Assembly: GCF_017916325.1 (NCBI RefSeq)
Contig: NC_090139.1
Location: forward strand, 1 to 64,000
DNA: 64,000 bases
DNA from: Leishmania martiniquensis
Lineage: Eukaryota > Euglenozoa > Kinetoplastea > Trypanosomatida > Trypanosomatidae
Reading direction: 5' to 3'
Below the pieces are notes generated by a model. That model was not told the origin of the DNA. It did no database searches and saw nothing but the letters and a program-made list of their open reading frames with translations. The position numbers were made by a program, and so were the translations under genes. Of this stretch, positions 40,501 to 49,888 are shown one piece after another. Within the stretch, counting starts at the first letter, position 1. Every line of letters starts with the position of its first letter.

Positions 40501-43219
40501 CGAAGCGGCGGTGATGGCGTGGTCAGAGGTGTTGTCGCAGCTCCATACGGCCGCAGCAGCAGCAGCCTGTGCGGCAGATGTTATGCCGGCAGTGGCGGCG
40601 TTGGGGCAACGGCTATTGTGTAAAGCGGCGGAGGAGTGCGTCGCAGTGGCGCCGCCGTTTCTACGCCTCATGCTGGCAGCAGGGCCACTCTCGGCGACGC
40701 TGCTTGCGGCAGTCCGGCAGTGCCTCCTCCTGAGGCGTAGCAAGTCCCTCACGGGCCCACCTAGCGCAGATGTTGCCGCCACGGCTGTGCACGTCGCTCT
40801 TTCGCTTGCCGACTCGGGCAACCACTCTGAGGCACTGGAGTGGGTGGAGGAGTTCGATCTATGGCCGAGGGGCGAGACAGTGTGGAAGGAGAGCACAGCG
40901 CCGGGCCTGCAGACGATGGTGGACTGGGCAACACAGCTGGCGTGGTTGCAGGCAGCTCACGGAGCCGCGCAGCGGCTTGCCGATCAGCGCGCTGCCCTCT
41001 GCCAACATCGCCGCGAGGCGCAGGCTGTAGCTGGGAGAGGTAGCGTTACGCTTCAACTCTACTCACGCGCTGCTCTTGATCGCCTCATCGACTGTGAAGC
41101 GTGGGAGGAGGCGCTGGACTCTTTCCTACACGTCGTGGTCCCCCGGTCTGACTTGGAGAGGCCCTTCTCTGAGCAGTCGATGGAGCTGATGGAGCTGCGC
41201 GATACGTACCTATCCGCGGATGTGCTGAACAGCATCATGCTATGCGTAGCTCGCTGTGCCCCATGGCGAACAACGGTGCAGGCTTGGATGCTGCTGGTTA
41301 GTCAAGTCCCTCTTTTCCCTTGGCGCGCCTGCTCTGCTACTATGGCCCCAAGCATATGCGGGTTGCTGAGAGCGATGCGGCTCCAAGGTGCGCTGCCTCA
41401 CGAGGTTGGCACCGTCGCGGTGTGGATGGTGGCACAGCTTGATTTGCCTACGTCTGCAGCGTCTCCTCTTTGTTCCCTTTTTGCCGACTGCATCGGCAGC
41501 TCATCCTCTACTGGTGTGGAGGGCGCGTGGACAGCGGCAGAGGCACAATTGTGCGCAGAGATTGTTGCACAGCTGCAGCGACTGTGTGGCGAGCAGCGCG
41601 TACAGGAGGCTGAATACGCTATTGCAGAGGCTCAGGCAGCATTTTTCCCATCGTACTGCCGCACACTGGCGCCCCGGAGCGAAGGGGGCATGGCGCTGTC
41701 GGCAAATCCTTTACCAGGATCGTGGCTGCCGCCTGGCCGACCTCTGTTGTCAGCGGAGGAGCTCGATACGCTGGCTGTTGTGGCCCCGCTGTTGCTCCTC
41801 GCCTCAGCACCGCAGCTAGAGTCTCTCGCACGGCGGCACCTGGGAGGCAGGTTTGAGGCGTATGAACTCAAGGCTCTTCTTCACCTCTACCGGGAAGAGC
41901 TGCACGAGCGCATCGCCGCGGCGCGGGAGCCCGACGGGTCGCTTGTGCAGTACCTTGCACAAAACGAAGCCCTACGCGTGCTTCTCTCTCCACGCGCAGA
42001 AGTGAGGCAAGCACAGAACCCCGAGCTGCGCAACCGTGACAGGGCTGCAGCGGAGTGGATGGTGCAGCAGGTCTTCGATGGCTTCCTGCCGTTGAGCACG
42101 GCAGAAGAGCTCTGGAGAGCGTGCGAAGAGCCCGCAGCAAAGCTGGCAGAGTCTCGGTGGTCGGCTGTGGCAGAGGCAGAGCTCTGCGAAGAGCTGCTGA
42201 GGCGCCACGGCAAGCCACCGGCGAAACTGAGCACGGCACCGCATTTAACACGGCAAGTCATCGCACATTACTGGAGCTGTTTTCATCGCATTCTCATGCC
42301 GGAGATGCACTTCGCTCCGCTAGAGCTATGCTGCCTTGCTGCCTACACCCCAGCCCTTGTCAGTGCACGGGCGATGTGCCCGGACACAACGAAGTCAGAC
42401 TACACCGACGCCGTTTCCGCGCTTGCCAGCCACGCGTACGTGTCGCACTTCTGCCCCAGCCGTGTGCCTGTCGAGGACACTCTCAGTTACGTGCGCCGCC
42501 CTCATTGTGCAGCCGCCATCGCAGCGGTTATGACAAGAGCCTTCAAGAAGCTTAAGATGCTGCACACGCAGCTCTCCGACGTCGGCAGTGCAGCCCCGCC
42601 CCACTTTCGGCTACCCTTTCAGTGGGAAGGAGTATGCACCGCTGCTGTGCAGCCGTCGCGGGTGCTGGACCGGCAGCACCTCGCTGCTACTGCCCGGCGC
42701 ATTGCTCGCGATGCGGCTCCTGTAGCTGAAGCGGCTTCCACTTCCGCGTCTCATGCATCCATTACGTCGCCGCTCCTACGGCGATGGGCGCAATGGGTGA
42801 CGAGGTTCGCATGCGCCAGTCCATCCAAGTCATTACCGCAGGCGGCTTCACTACTCTTTGTGGAATGGACGAAAGAGGCGCTTCAGTCGGACTACGATCT
42901 CCCACACGTAGATCCACTTCGCAGCGCCGCATGTACTGCTGTCGGCAGTGGCAGCGGTGATGCACGTGCGTTGTGGCGGGAGGTGGCGCGGGCAGGGAAG
43001 TGTGAACTGCAGCAACGCCGGTGCCGCGACGTCAGTGTTATGTGGCGGCTTCTAAGCACTGCAAAGGTGTGGCGCATCATGGGCTCTGGGCATGTGGCGG
43101 TGCTGCGCAACCTCGTGAGTTTCTGCAACGTCAAGGGCGCGGCGCTGCCTCCCAAGCGCGAGGCGGCCAGGCACCGCCACAAGACGTCGCGACAAACGGA
43201 CGAAAAGGGCAGTGCGTAA
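37568..43219 (+). CDS. large helical-repeat protein, probably mitochondrial
   Basis: This 1,883-aa protein is the longest gene in the window. The N-terminus (MTSPKHAITCSIKRRVAPLYCFRRAG after six extra residues, described here in parts) is basic and resembles a mitochondrial presequence. Residues about 85-170 show paired helices of about 35 residues (VISRAAQRGQWEHAVRLL, then TYQLVLLAALRSGGWEASVQL), which is the pentatricopeptide-repeat pattern, and much of the rest is Ala/Leu-rich helical repeat. PPR proteins bind organellar RNA and are abundant in kinetoplastid mitochondria. Two starts compete: ATG 37568, or ATG 37586 if the AG at 37579-37585 is the splice acceptor after the pyrimidine tract. 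The C-terminus is basic (KREAARHRHKTSRQTDEKG). Function is inferred from repeat pattern only. Confidence 0.8.
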   Translation: MAPTVQMTSPKHAITCSIKRRVAPLYCFRRAGPIGATVLSDFPLQIHRYATSSPLAASAGGASLHFSSARIFTGAAASTSSPVFGASPAAPSPAEVHQVISRAAQRGQWEHAVRLLHGALHCNCVPLAQTYQLVLLAALRSGGWEASVQLTKQVATSTLSATALYHTAADLLLAKSEFDAKRSSESLNRLVLEELVPLMLADATQHVVWHPRHREAALQALERAEEPKIMSALFHRWAASTALCGGLARLRCSEREATLLMAAFGVTGDWHSAERLRTSLSHVSAPLLVSYVHVFTMAIQHAGTPSLAEPQQLIPWEMALDAAAAGKQDAPLSAAVADLLRIARQAAAPTDAVRWWWAANTSMHAKLTELRRRVATSAREAVQFLAECHVTSAEAKNLLDAVRVSGVLSSEAAEASPSYVGWVNVVLVLCRYCPHALVSAGGCADGLGQLLPHPHLKARQEWDSGAPHSLALWQHVTQSVTGGDVVDSTSVARHVVYTSLVLHYVRHAALQPAQLSRAESSLCSTLARQLYESGCHLVRGALLTSSVDTPSALSILLRTVSAHINVPAAEQCIRLMLRDETTSLGELVDLLLLSFLEPLSTMGTQEDVFEAVCAAGEAALLRFPLSYSSAQLVCLIVWYTCHQLQRGVPLAELRPALHRMASLIQRLPRYADALTLLSAQLQWCWGASVEALRAQVVPILLRREEWNALARVLGRCPLPLSTQEQHILARSKSGAKVTSLQNLVTAQRTEAAWVYWRDELCGVIQEWPLPTSLHDSLVSLLLAQGLVKEAHAVLAGSGVSKVCLARTWPHIGLRVYDYARRWQRHEQGIQLAELWGVAALEEGEAGCDGIELRRREATVALALYAGLALMHTQRAPDAAQVVLAAVDCVLRYDKAHHHCTTPLPLDSATLQRTDAQLAACLPDYVQCAAPRLICAALDCGSESSRLPATGTSHSGVGNNAASELLRAVGYLLPLTSNSEAAVMAWSEVLSQLHTAAAAAACAADVMPAVAALGQRLLCKAAEECVAVAPPFLRLMLAAGPLSATLLAAVRQCLLLRRSKSLTGPPSADVAATAVHVALSLADSGNHSEALEWVEEFDLWPRGETVWKESTAPGLQTMVDWATQLAWLQAAHGAAQRLADQRAALCQHRREAQAVAGRGSVTLQLYSRAALDRLIDCEAWEEALDSFLHVVVPRSDLERPFSEQSMELMELRDTYLSADVLNSIMLCVARCAPWRTTVQAWMLLVSQVPLFPWRACSATMAPSICGLLRAMRLQGALPHEVGTVAVWMVAQLDLPTSAASPLCSLFADCIGSSSSTGVEGAWTAAEAQLCAEIVAQLQRLCGEQRVQEAEYAIAEAQAAFFPSYCRTLAPRSEGGMALSANPLPGSWLPPGRPLLSAEELDTLAVVAPLLLLASAPQLESLARRHLGGRFEAYELKALLHLYREELHERIAAAREPDGSLVQYLAQNEALRVLLSPRAEVRQAQNPELRNRDRAAAEWMVQQVFDGFLPLSTAEELWRACEEPAAKLAESRWSAVAEAELCEELLRRHGKPPAKLSTAPHLTRQVIAHYWSCFHRILMPEMHFAPLELCCLAAYTPALVSARAMCPDTTKSDYTDAVSALASHAYVSHFCPSRVPVEDTLSYVRRPHCAAAIAAVMTRAFKKLKMLHTQLSDVGSAAPPHFRLPFQWEGVCTAAVQPSRVLDRQHLAATARRIARDAAPVAEAASTSASHASITSPLLRRWAQWVTRFACASPSKSLPQAASLLFVEWTKEALQSDYDLPHVDPLRSAACTAVGSGSGDARALWREVARAGKCELQQRRCRDVSVMWRLLSTAKVWRIMGSGHVAVLRNLVSFCNVKGAALPPKREAARHRHKTSRQTDEKGSA

Positions 43220-43296
43220 GTCTGCCTTGACCGCGCATTCGTGTCAATGCGAAAGAAAGCGGGGGCCGAGAGAAAAGAGCACCAAGGCGCCCTCTC

Positions 43297-43660
43297 GTGC
43301 GTCGCCTCAGGGCGGCATCGTGGCCTAACACCCGAGTCTGTGCAGAAGTCAAGCGGCCCCCCCCCATACCAAGCTGCTTCTGACGGCGGCAGGCCCGAGT
43401 ACCATACGGCGTGGGGGGGAGGAGGGGGTGGGGGCACAGCAATGTATCGCTACGGGTGTCGACGGCCGGGCCCTGGATGGCGTTGCGTCAGTGCAACCGG
43501 CGAGGCGGTTGGCGGGTAGCGTTCGAGGCAGGGACTGTGCGCAGGTGACTGGGTCAGCGCATTGCTCTACTGCGCGTCTCTGCCGCTGCTTGGCATCACT
43601 CTGTGGGCCCTATGGCACGCCGGGCAGAGCGCCGTCGAACGCACATTGTATAACAGAATG
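43297..43660 (+). repeat. interspersed repeat, copy D (forward)
   Basis: This copy runs from GTGCGTCGCCTCAGGGCGG to ATTGTATAACAGAATG. It starts 77 bp after the stop of the 1,883-aa gene and has the same orientation as copy A. It lacks the last dozen bases (AGAACGCTGAAG side) found in copies B and C, so its 3' end is truncated or defines a natural end of the element. Confidence 0.92.
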
Positions 43661-44298
43661 GACGCATGAAAAGGATGCCGCGCTGCGCAGGCTCTTTCAT
43701 GGCGTAGCGCCTTTACCCCAGATGCATACGTGCATGCACGAGCACGCGTGCAGATTTAACCTCCTTAATTGCGTAGGTTCTTTCGCACACGCAGCACAGT
43801 GTAAATTTCTGTGAGCCCTCAGACTGAGTATATATATGTGTGTGTGTGTTTGTGTGTATGTGTGCCGCAGCGCCTTTCACGTGCCACTCGAGACAAAAAT
43901 ACGGTAAGCCTAAGTGCGGCGCGCCGTCGAGAAAGCCCACGTGGGTAACTTGGAGGAAGACTATAGCCAAGCCCTTCGTGTGTCTTCCCCTTCCTCATCC
44001 TCACCTCACCCTTCTCATGTGCTGCAGTGTTTTGTGGATGGGGGGGGCTCAACAGCCGTCTCCATTGCCTACCCTCTCTACCCTAACCCTCCTCCTCCAT
44101 TTCTACACTTGAGCAGCAGAGAGAGACAACTTCACTGCATCGCGTTCTGCCTTTCCTCACTGGTTGATGTGACGTACCCACGCCCTCCACCCACGCCAGT
44201 CGCTGCCTTTAGTACCGTTTGGCTCAGCATCCGCTCCCTGTGCCTCCTTACACTTTCACTGGTCTGAAGCACACTTGCTGATAGCGGAAAGGTGAGTC
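43661..44298. other. intergenic region
   Basis: No gene is seen. It contains an (AT/GT)n run at about 43829-43862 and pyrimidine-rich DNA at 43985-44100 and 44230-44268 before the next gene. Confidence 0.5.
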
Positions 44299-46089
44299 AT
44301 GAGCCGCATTCGTCCCGCATGCCGCTCACGTCGCCCCGCATGCGTGCGAGGGCGATTGTGGATAGTGGTCGCGTGGACCTCCGCAGTAACTGCGGTACTG
44401 CTAAGCAGCTGTGCGCTTGCATGGCCACAATTTCTTCATTTGGGGAGCCGTGAAGAGCTACCTGCCGCAGCGCCGGCAGCTGCAGGTGATGAGCACGCGA
44501 GCATTCCCCCTCGGCTGTTCCCCGGTGCGGACGAGCGTGTAGGCCGGGCCCGCATGCTCTGGGAAGAAGTCGAGGCGAAAGGGCGCCTCAGCCCCTGCTG
44601 GAAGCGCTCCCTGCAGCTCCTGCATGCCAAGTGCTCCGAGGTGCGGAACGAGGACACAACGCGCAGCCGATTGGCACTCTTTATGGCCACATGTGACGCA
44701 AAAAGTGACGGACGCGCCCACCCAAGCTTTCATTGTGTCTTTGCTTCCGCGCAGTCATCAGAGCAGTCAGCTCGTGCGGTGCGACGATGCGTGCAAGGGT
44801 TGTCTGACAGCGCCTACGCAGCCTTCCTGCAGTACCGCCTTCACGCGGACGTGCTGTGCGCCTACTTGGAGGAGGAGCTGTACCAGCAGCGCACCGAAGC
44901 CGCGGTGGCCGCAGTGCACCTTCAGATGCAGCGCAGCTCCGACATGCTGGCTGCACTGCAGCTCTCTGGCGCGGAGGTGATGGCCCTAATGAAGGACTCG
45001 CAAACACTCCAGCAAGAATCGCGCGAGGCTGCGTTGTCCTTGCGTCATCAGCTCGATCTTCTCCACAACGGCCAAGCAGCGGCGCTGCAGGCTCTGCAGC
45101 ATGCCGCCAGTCACATACTACGCACCAGCAATCACACGGATGCAGTACTTGGCGAGCTGCACGCGCGCGTGCAGAAGGCCGCTGCCGAAGCGCTTGCCTC
45201 TGTACAGGCGCTCAGTCAGGAGTCTCTGAAGAGGTTTGAAGAGGTGGAGGCACAGACGCGCGGAGTAGTGCAGCTTATGCAGCAGATGGACGCTCTGCAT
45301 CACTTGCTGACTCGTCAACGGCTACCACGGCATCGCGTGGTTTGGGTGTTGGGATGCGTTTTCGCCGTGCTGCTGCTCACGTGCCTCCCACAGACAGCAA
45401 CGGCGCGGCTGCCGGCGACCTTGCTCACCGTCACCGGGTGTGTTGGCGCACCGGTACTACGGTGGTGTAGCGGACAGGCGGGGTGGCCCTTTCTGTATGA
45501 GGCAGCGTGGGAGCCCTTCTTCTTGTCGTTGGCAGTAGGGCTTATTGCCTGCTGCGCCTACCGCTACGCACCACCCAGCATGTGGAATCATCGAAGCCTG
45601 GCGCGGGAGGAAGCGATCCGCGTGTGGGGTGAGCTACAGCTACAGCAGCAGGCGGAGGCGCACCATCTTGGTAATGCAATATTGCAACAGCCGGTGTCTG
45701 GAATCCTCATCCCGGGCCTTCGGCCTCATCCACGCATGGTGCGGAACGCTGCACCTGAGTCACCCCTAATTATCGCCCGCGCACGGTCGCCGCTGTCCAT
45801 CTCGGTGTCCCCGCGTGACGACGAGGTGGAGGCGACGCCGACCACAGCCAACGGCTCTCACTGCACCGAGTCCAGCGAAGGCTCTGCTAGTGTACTGGAC
45901 GAGGTGCCTAGTGCCGCTAGCACACCAAATCGTAAGCGAGGCCGTCCTGTCGCCGCAGACAACGCTGCCGCCCGCCATTCTGTCAAGGCACAGCGGGCCG
46001 ACGTGGTAGACGAGCATCCGTTTCTCTCGGCCACCACCAGGCGCTCAGCGGCGCGCCGCACCTGCCTGACGAAGCGCAAAAAAGGCTAG
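44299..46089 (+). CDS. Kar5/GEX1/Brambleberry-like nuclear-fusion protein
   Basis: This 596-aa protein has the full layout of the Kar5/GEX1/Brambleberry family, nuclear-envelope proteins needed for fusion of gamete nuclei. A hydrophobic leader (21-42) is followed by the conserved cysteine region: CW at 100-101, C112, SRLAL then C132, C146, C164, and YAAFLQY leading to C187. A long helical coiled coil follows (about 190-340). Three hydrophobic segments (about 347-363, 371-388, 405-422) then anchor it in the membrane. The C-terminal tail is charged and contains a basic nuclear-type patch (NRKRGRP, KRKKG). The cysteine spacing plus Y..F is what I rely on. In trypanosomatids this would belong to the meiosis/mating gene set. 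The assignment is by pattern, not by search. Confidence 0.82.
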   Translation: MSRIRPACRSRRPACVRGRLWIVVAWTSAVTAVLLSSCALAWPQFLHLGSREELPAAAPAAAGDEHASIPPRLFPGADERVGRARMLWEEVEAKGRLSPCWKRSLQLLHAKCSEVRNEDTTRSRLALFMATCDAKSDGRAHPSFHCVFASAQSSEQSARAVRRCVQGLSDSAYAAFLQYRLHADVLCAYLEEELYQQRTEAAVAAVHLQMQRSSDMLAALQLSGAEVMALMKDSQTLQQESREAALSLRHQLDLLHNGQAAALQALQHAASHILRTSNHTDAVLGELHARVQKAAAEALASVQALSQESLKRFEEVEAQTRGVVQLMQQMDALHHLLTRQRLPRHRVVWVLGCVFAVLLLTCLPQTATARLPATLLTVTGCVGAPVLRWCSGQAGWPFLYEAAWEPFFLSLAVGLIACCAYRYAPPSMWNHRSLAREEAIRVWGELQLQQQAEAHHLGNAILQQPVSGILIPGLRPHPRMVRNAAPESPLIIARARSPLSISVSPRDDEVEATPTTANGSHCTESSEGSASVLDEVPSAASTPNRKRGRPVAADNAAARHSVKAQRADVVDEHPFLSATTRRSAARRTCLTKRKKG

Positions 46090-47236
46090 GCGCCCGCCTT
46101 CCTCCTCGGGTGCGCGAATGTGTCTGTCTGTGTGTGGTGAGTGTTGAGTGGTGGTATCGGCGCCTGTGCTCCATTTTTGTTTTTCGTTTGGGCTGTGTGC
46201 CTGTGTCTCTCTCCTCCACCTTCTTTAGCTGCGGCGGTCTGTGCCATGACTCCCGACATTCCCCTCTCTCTCGCTCCACCTCCACACACACATACACACA
46301 TATATATTCATATACACCGACGCTGCCCCATTTCCTTTTCTCCACCTTGTCTTTGCGTGTCACTCTCGCCTTCGGTGCTGGTTTTTTTTTTTCTCTGCTT
46401 CCGGTGCAGCTGAGAGCGAGGTGGCAGGGGGTGAAGGAGACTGTACTTGGTCCGTTCGATACTGCGCACCGTAGGCCTAGTGAGCTGCATCCTTCTGCGC
46501 CTCACTCCATCCCCCGTCCCCTGCTGCCGAACTTCAGGCGCACACATGCACCCGCATAGGCCATTCCGCTGCTCTCTTCTCTCTATTCGTTATCCCCTTC
46601 ATTTATCTTTGACGTACTTTCACCCGTCACGCGCCGCATTCTCTCTCTTTCTCTCTTTTTGTGTGTGTTCTCACTTGTCACCGATATTTGTACGGACTCG
46701 CGTCCATCTGAAACAGATCGACACGCAAGCACGGAGGGATTGCGATTTAGGCAAGCCTTCTCTCTCCCTCTCCCTCGCTGCTCCTCTTCTCACACCGCTG
46801 CCGTGTCGTGCCCAACCGTCACCTCCATGTAAGCTCCTCGCCCTCCCTCACTGCGTCTGCTCTGATGCCTCTCTCCATGCCGTGCCAGTTCTGCCCATGT
46901 GCGGCGCAGTTGCTGTGGTAAGGAGCAGCGAAGTCACCGGCCCGAACGCTGACGTTACGGAAGCACACAACTCCATCTACGTCGGGGGGGGGGCAGTCGC
47001 ACAGGTGCGAAATGTCCGAGCCGACTCCGTTCGCCGCGTGTCCCTTTACACCTGCGCTGTCCTCTCTCTCTCTGTCTGTCTGTCCCCTGGCCGTTGCGGA
47101 ACTCTGCCGGTTTTTTTTTCCTGTCATTTGGGGCGAAAAAAAAGAAAGCGCAGCGCAAACTCACCGCGCATGGCGAAATTGACGCGCTTGGGCTGCACCG
47201 CCTTTTCTTGATCAACCACAAAGCCCCCCTCCCCCA
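46090..47236. other. intergenic region
   Basis: No gene is recognised. T/C-rich tracts at 46255-46340 (with CA repeats), 46380-46405, 46560-46680 and 47105-47125 are present; the long open frames here are translations of these tracts. Confidence 0.5.
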
Positions 47237-48268
47237 ATGCGGACAGGGAATCCAGAGCAGGCGAATCGCTCCTGCAGTGATGCCTCGCTAGTGGCCACAG
47301 GGGAGTTGAGCGGGTGGGCCTCTGTTGCAGAAGCGCTCCTCGTAGAGTGCGCGCGCGCCGCCCTCGTTGACGTTGCAGAGCCCTCCGCGCGAGCCCGGCT
47401 AGTTGCCAAGTACGTCGACTCTCTGGCGGTGATTGTGCAAGCACAAGTGACTGATGTCGTCACGCTTCAGCGTCGCACTAGCACCGCGGAGGAGAAGCGG
47501 AGCACCGCCCTCGTACACCAATTGCATGCCGCTGTTAGTGAATGCGAGAGGGTGAATACCAGCCTTCTCTCTGAGCGCGCATGTCGCGCTACCTCGGAGG
47601 AGGAATCGCGTCGCCTGATGAATGAGCTTCTGATCACACAGGAAGAACGGGATGCGCTGCGAGCGGAGCGAACAGCTGTGTGGCGTGCCGTGCAGGAAGC
47701 ACACGCAGTGACAGGCATCACGTGCGCCTCCAATGCGACGATAGAGGAGCATATCCGTGCATTATGCGGGTGGGTGAGGAAGGCAGAGGTGGAATTAGCC
47801 AACGCCGCTATGCTGATAGGGCCGACGAACCTGCTGCCAGTGGAAGTCGCACCTTATCAGTCAGCACGCCCATTGTACCGCCGCATTCTGCCCACCACCT
47901 CCATGAGTCCGGCTACCGCCTCGCTTTTGCGAGTCAAGGAGCAGGTACAGCTAATGCGCGAGCCCTCCGTGGAGCAGCTTCAGCTGGCGATGGGCATGCA
48001 TCGATCTCGGAGCGACGAAGCGGCCGCACCACTGACCCCGTCAACGCGAAAACGAGTGACAACGGCCATGCCGGCTCGCACATCTCTCTTGGTGAACCCG
48101 CTGCTCAGTCGGCCTAGTTTCTGCACGCCTCATCGCAGTACAAACGATTCTGCAGCTCAGCAGGAAGACGTGGTCGCTTCGCCGCCCTGGCGCACTCACA
48201 TGGAGAAGCTGCAAGAGGAGCTCAAGGGCTTGCGGCGGGACTTGGGCACTGCGAATTCCTCCCCTTGA
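47237..48268 (+). CDS. coiled-coil protein, unknown function
   Basis: This 343-aa hydrophilic protein starts MRTGNPEQANRSCS. Residues about 50-155 form a long helix with heptad character (LQRRTSTAEEKRSTALVHQL, then LLITQEERDALRAER). The C-terminal 120 residues are Ser/Thr/Pro-rich and basic (LTPSTRKRVTTAM), ending in a second short amphipathic helix (HMEKLQEELKGLRRDLG). The architecture suits a cytoskeletal, basal-body or kinetochore-type protein, but no family is recognised. Confidence 0.72.
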   Translation: MRTGNPEQANRSCSDASLVATGELSGWASVAEALLVECARAALVDVAEPSARARLVAKYVDSLAVIVQAQVTDVVTLQRRTSTAEEKRSTALVHQLHAAVSECERVNTSLLSERACRATSEEESRRLMNELLITQEERDALRAERTAVWRAVQEAHAVTGITCASNATIEEHIRALCGWVRKAEVELANAAMLIGPTNLLPVEVAPYQSARPLYRRILPTTSMSPATASLLRVKEQVQLMREPSVEQLQLAMGMHRSRSDEAAAPLTPSTRKRVTTAMPARTSLLVNPLLSRPSFCTPHRSTNDSAAQQEDVVASPPWRTHMEKLQEELKGLRRDLGTANSSP

Positions 48269-48892
48269 CCTTTCAGACGGGCACCTGCAGGCTTATCTCC
48301 TGTGCCTCTTCGAACTGAGCTTCAAAGCTTTGCTTCCGCCCCGTTCTGCGCCCGCCCCCCCCCACCTCCCTCGCGCTCTCTTATAGTTCGCTGCGCTGCT
48401 CCACTGTTGTCGGAAAAAAAAGCGAAGTGGAGAAAACTGTGCGTGGGCGAGCCGCGAGTCGGCTCATGTGCGTGCAGAACTTCGCAAGCAGCCGATGCGC
48501 ATAATCCCACGCCTGAGAGGTGAGGTGCCTCCCTCCCGATATGTTAGCTCATCTCACAAAACCATGGCCGTGTCGCCGATGTCGTGCGGTAAAGGCAGAG
48601 TGAAGGAAAAGAGAGGAGGGAAAAGCTCACCTGCGAGACTCACGTCTGCACCCGTGCTCTTCAGGCGCCTATCGCCTTCCCCCTTCCCGCACATATGAGC
48701 ACCTCCTCCCTCTTCCACCCCCCCTCTCAGCTTTGTGGGGTGCCAACTCCGTGCATGTCCGACAGCTTCCTCGTCTCATCTGTTCTCACGCGCCCCTTCC
48801 ATCTGCAGCCTCTCACCTCACGATCGGGATTTTTGATCCGCACCTGCTTCCGTGCACGAGAACAGACGCATAGCTTCAAGGACAGTACAGTC
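48269..48892. other. intergenic region and probable 5' UTR of RRP40
   Basis: No separate gene is seen. A pyrimidine-rich tract at about 48660-48720 and 48775-48806 ends in CAG at 48807-48809 (CATCTGCAG), a good candidate trans-splice acceptor for the downstream ATG at 48893. Confidence 0.5.
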
Positions 48893-49888
48893 ATGTCTAC
48901 CCCGCCCGTCAGCTGCAGCTCTAGTATAGGAATCACAGAGCTTGCTCCTTTGAGGGAGCATGTGTGCCTGCCGGGAGAACCGGTGCTGATGGCGCCACCC
49001 AGCGCAGTGGTGGCGATCGGCGGTGGTCTTCGGCTTCTTCCCCCGCCCCCCTCCGCCATCGCTGCTGATGACGCGCCGCAGGTAACTATGGACGTCTTCC
49101 TTTCTGAGTACTGCGCACCCCTTCAGCGCAGCAGCCATCTTCTGCACACACATATTCCCCGCTACACGGTGCCAACGCCAGCGTGCAGGCGTTACGTCCC
49201 TCGCGCCGCCGATCCGGTGGTTGCCATTATTGCCCGAAAGGCGAGCCAGAACTACTACTACTGCTATATTGGCGGCTCCTCTTTGGCTTACATGGATGCC
49301 TTAGCTTTCGACGGCGCCACGAAGGTGAGCCGGCCTCGCCTGATCGAGGGCGATGTCGTGTACTGCTACGTGAAGCCTCGCGCGGTGCCCAGCTATGTCG
49401 ATGGCGCACTAGGGTCGGTAGCCAGCGGTGCATGTGACGCGGCTGGCGAAGTGGAGTTGAGCTGCACCGCGGCGGAGGTCGGGCTGCCACCAAAGGACTG
49501 GACCTCCGGCGAGGCCGTCTTCGGGCCGCTGCACAGCGGCCGCGTTCTGCATCTACCGCTGACGTATGCGCGTCGTCTGCTTACACCTATGGGCCTCTAC
49601 TCACGCCCAGGATCAGCACAGGAGGGAGTGCACGCTGGCACGGAAGGCAAAGACGACGACAGTGAAGTGCCCGCCTCTTACCTCCTTCAGTTGCTGGGAC
49701 GCCGAGTCCCCTTCGAGGTGGCTATCGGCCTTAACGGACTTGTGTGGGTGCGGGGGCTCTCTAGCGAAGCTGATGTCACGGCTGCTGTGCGGCGCACTGT
49801 CGCTGTAAGCTCGTGTATCGCCGAAGCGCAGTGCGACGCCACTCGCGCCGAGATGAAGGCCCGTGTCGAGGCTTACTTTCCCTGTTGA
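48893..49888 (+). CDS. RRP40: exosome complex subunit RRP40 (EXOSC3 homologue)
   Basis: This 331-aa protein is a cap subunit of the RNA exosome, which processes and degrades RNA in nucleus and cytoplasm. The S1-domain part contains ADPVVAIIARKASQNYYYCYIGG, DALAFDGATKVSRPRLIEGDVVYCYV (GATK at 141-144), and the KH part carries ELSCTAAEVGLPPKDW and the family signature VPFEVAIGLNGLVWVRG (GLNG at 279-282). These match the RRP40 pattern of eukaryotes. The frame is open upstream to ATG 48695, but the sequence before residue 1 here is UTR-like and a splice acceptor sits between the two, so ATG 48893 (MSTPPVSCSSS) is chosen. Confidence 0.92.
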   Translation: MSTPPVSCSSSIGITELAPLREHVCLPGEPVLMAPPSAVVAIGGGLRLLPPPPSAIAADDAPQVTMDVFLSEYCAPLQRSSHLLHTHIPRYTVPTPACRRYVPRAADPVVAIIARKASQNYYYCYIGGSSLAYMDALAFDGATKVSRPRLIEGDVVYCYVKPRAVPSYVDGALGSVASGACDAAGEVELSCTAAEVGLPPKDWTSGEAVFGPLHSGRVLHLPLTYARRLLTPMGLYSRPGSAQEGVHAGTEGKDDDSEVPASYLLQLLGRRVPFEVAIGLNGLVWVRGLSSEADVTAAVRRTVAVSSCIAEAQCDATRAEMKARVEAYFPC

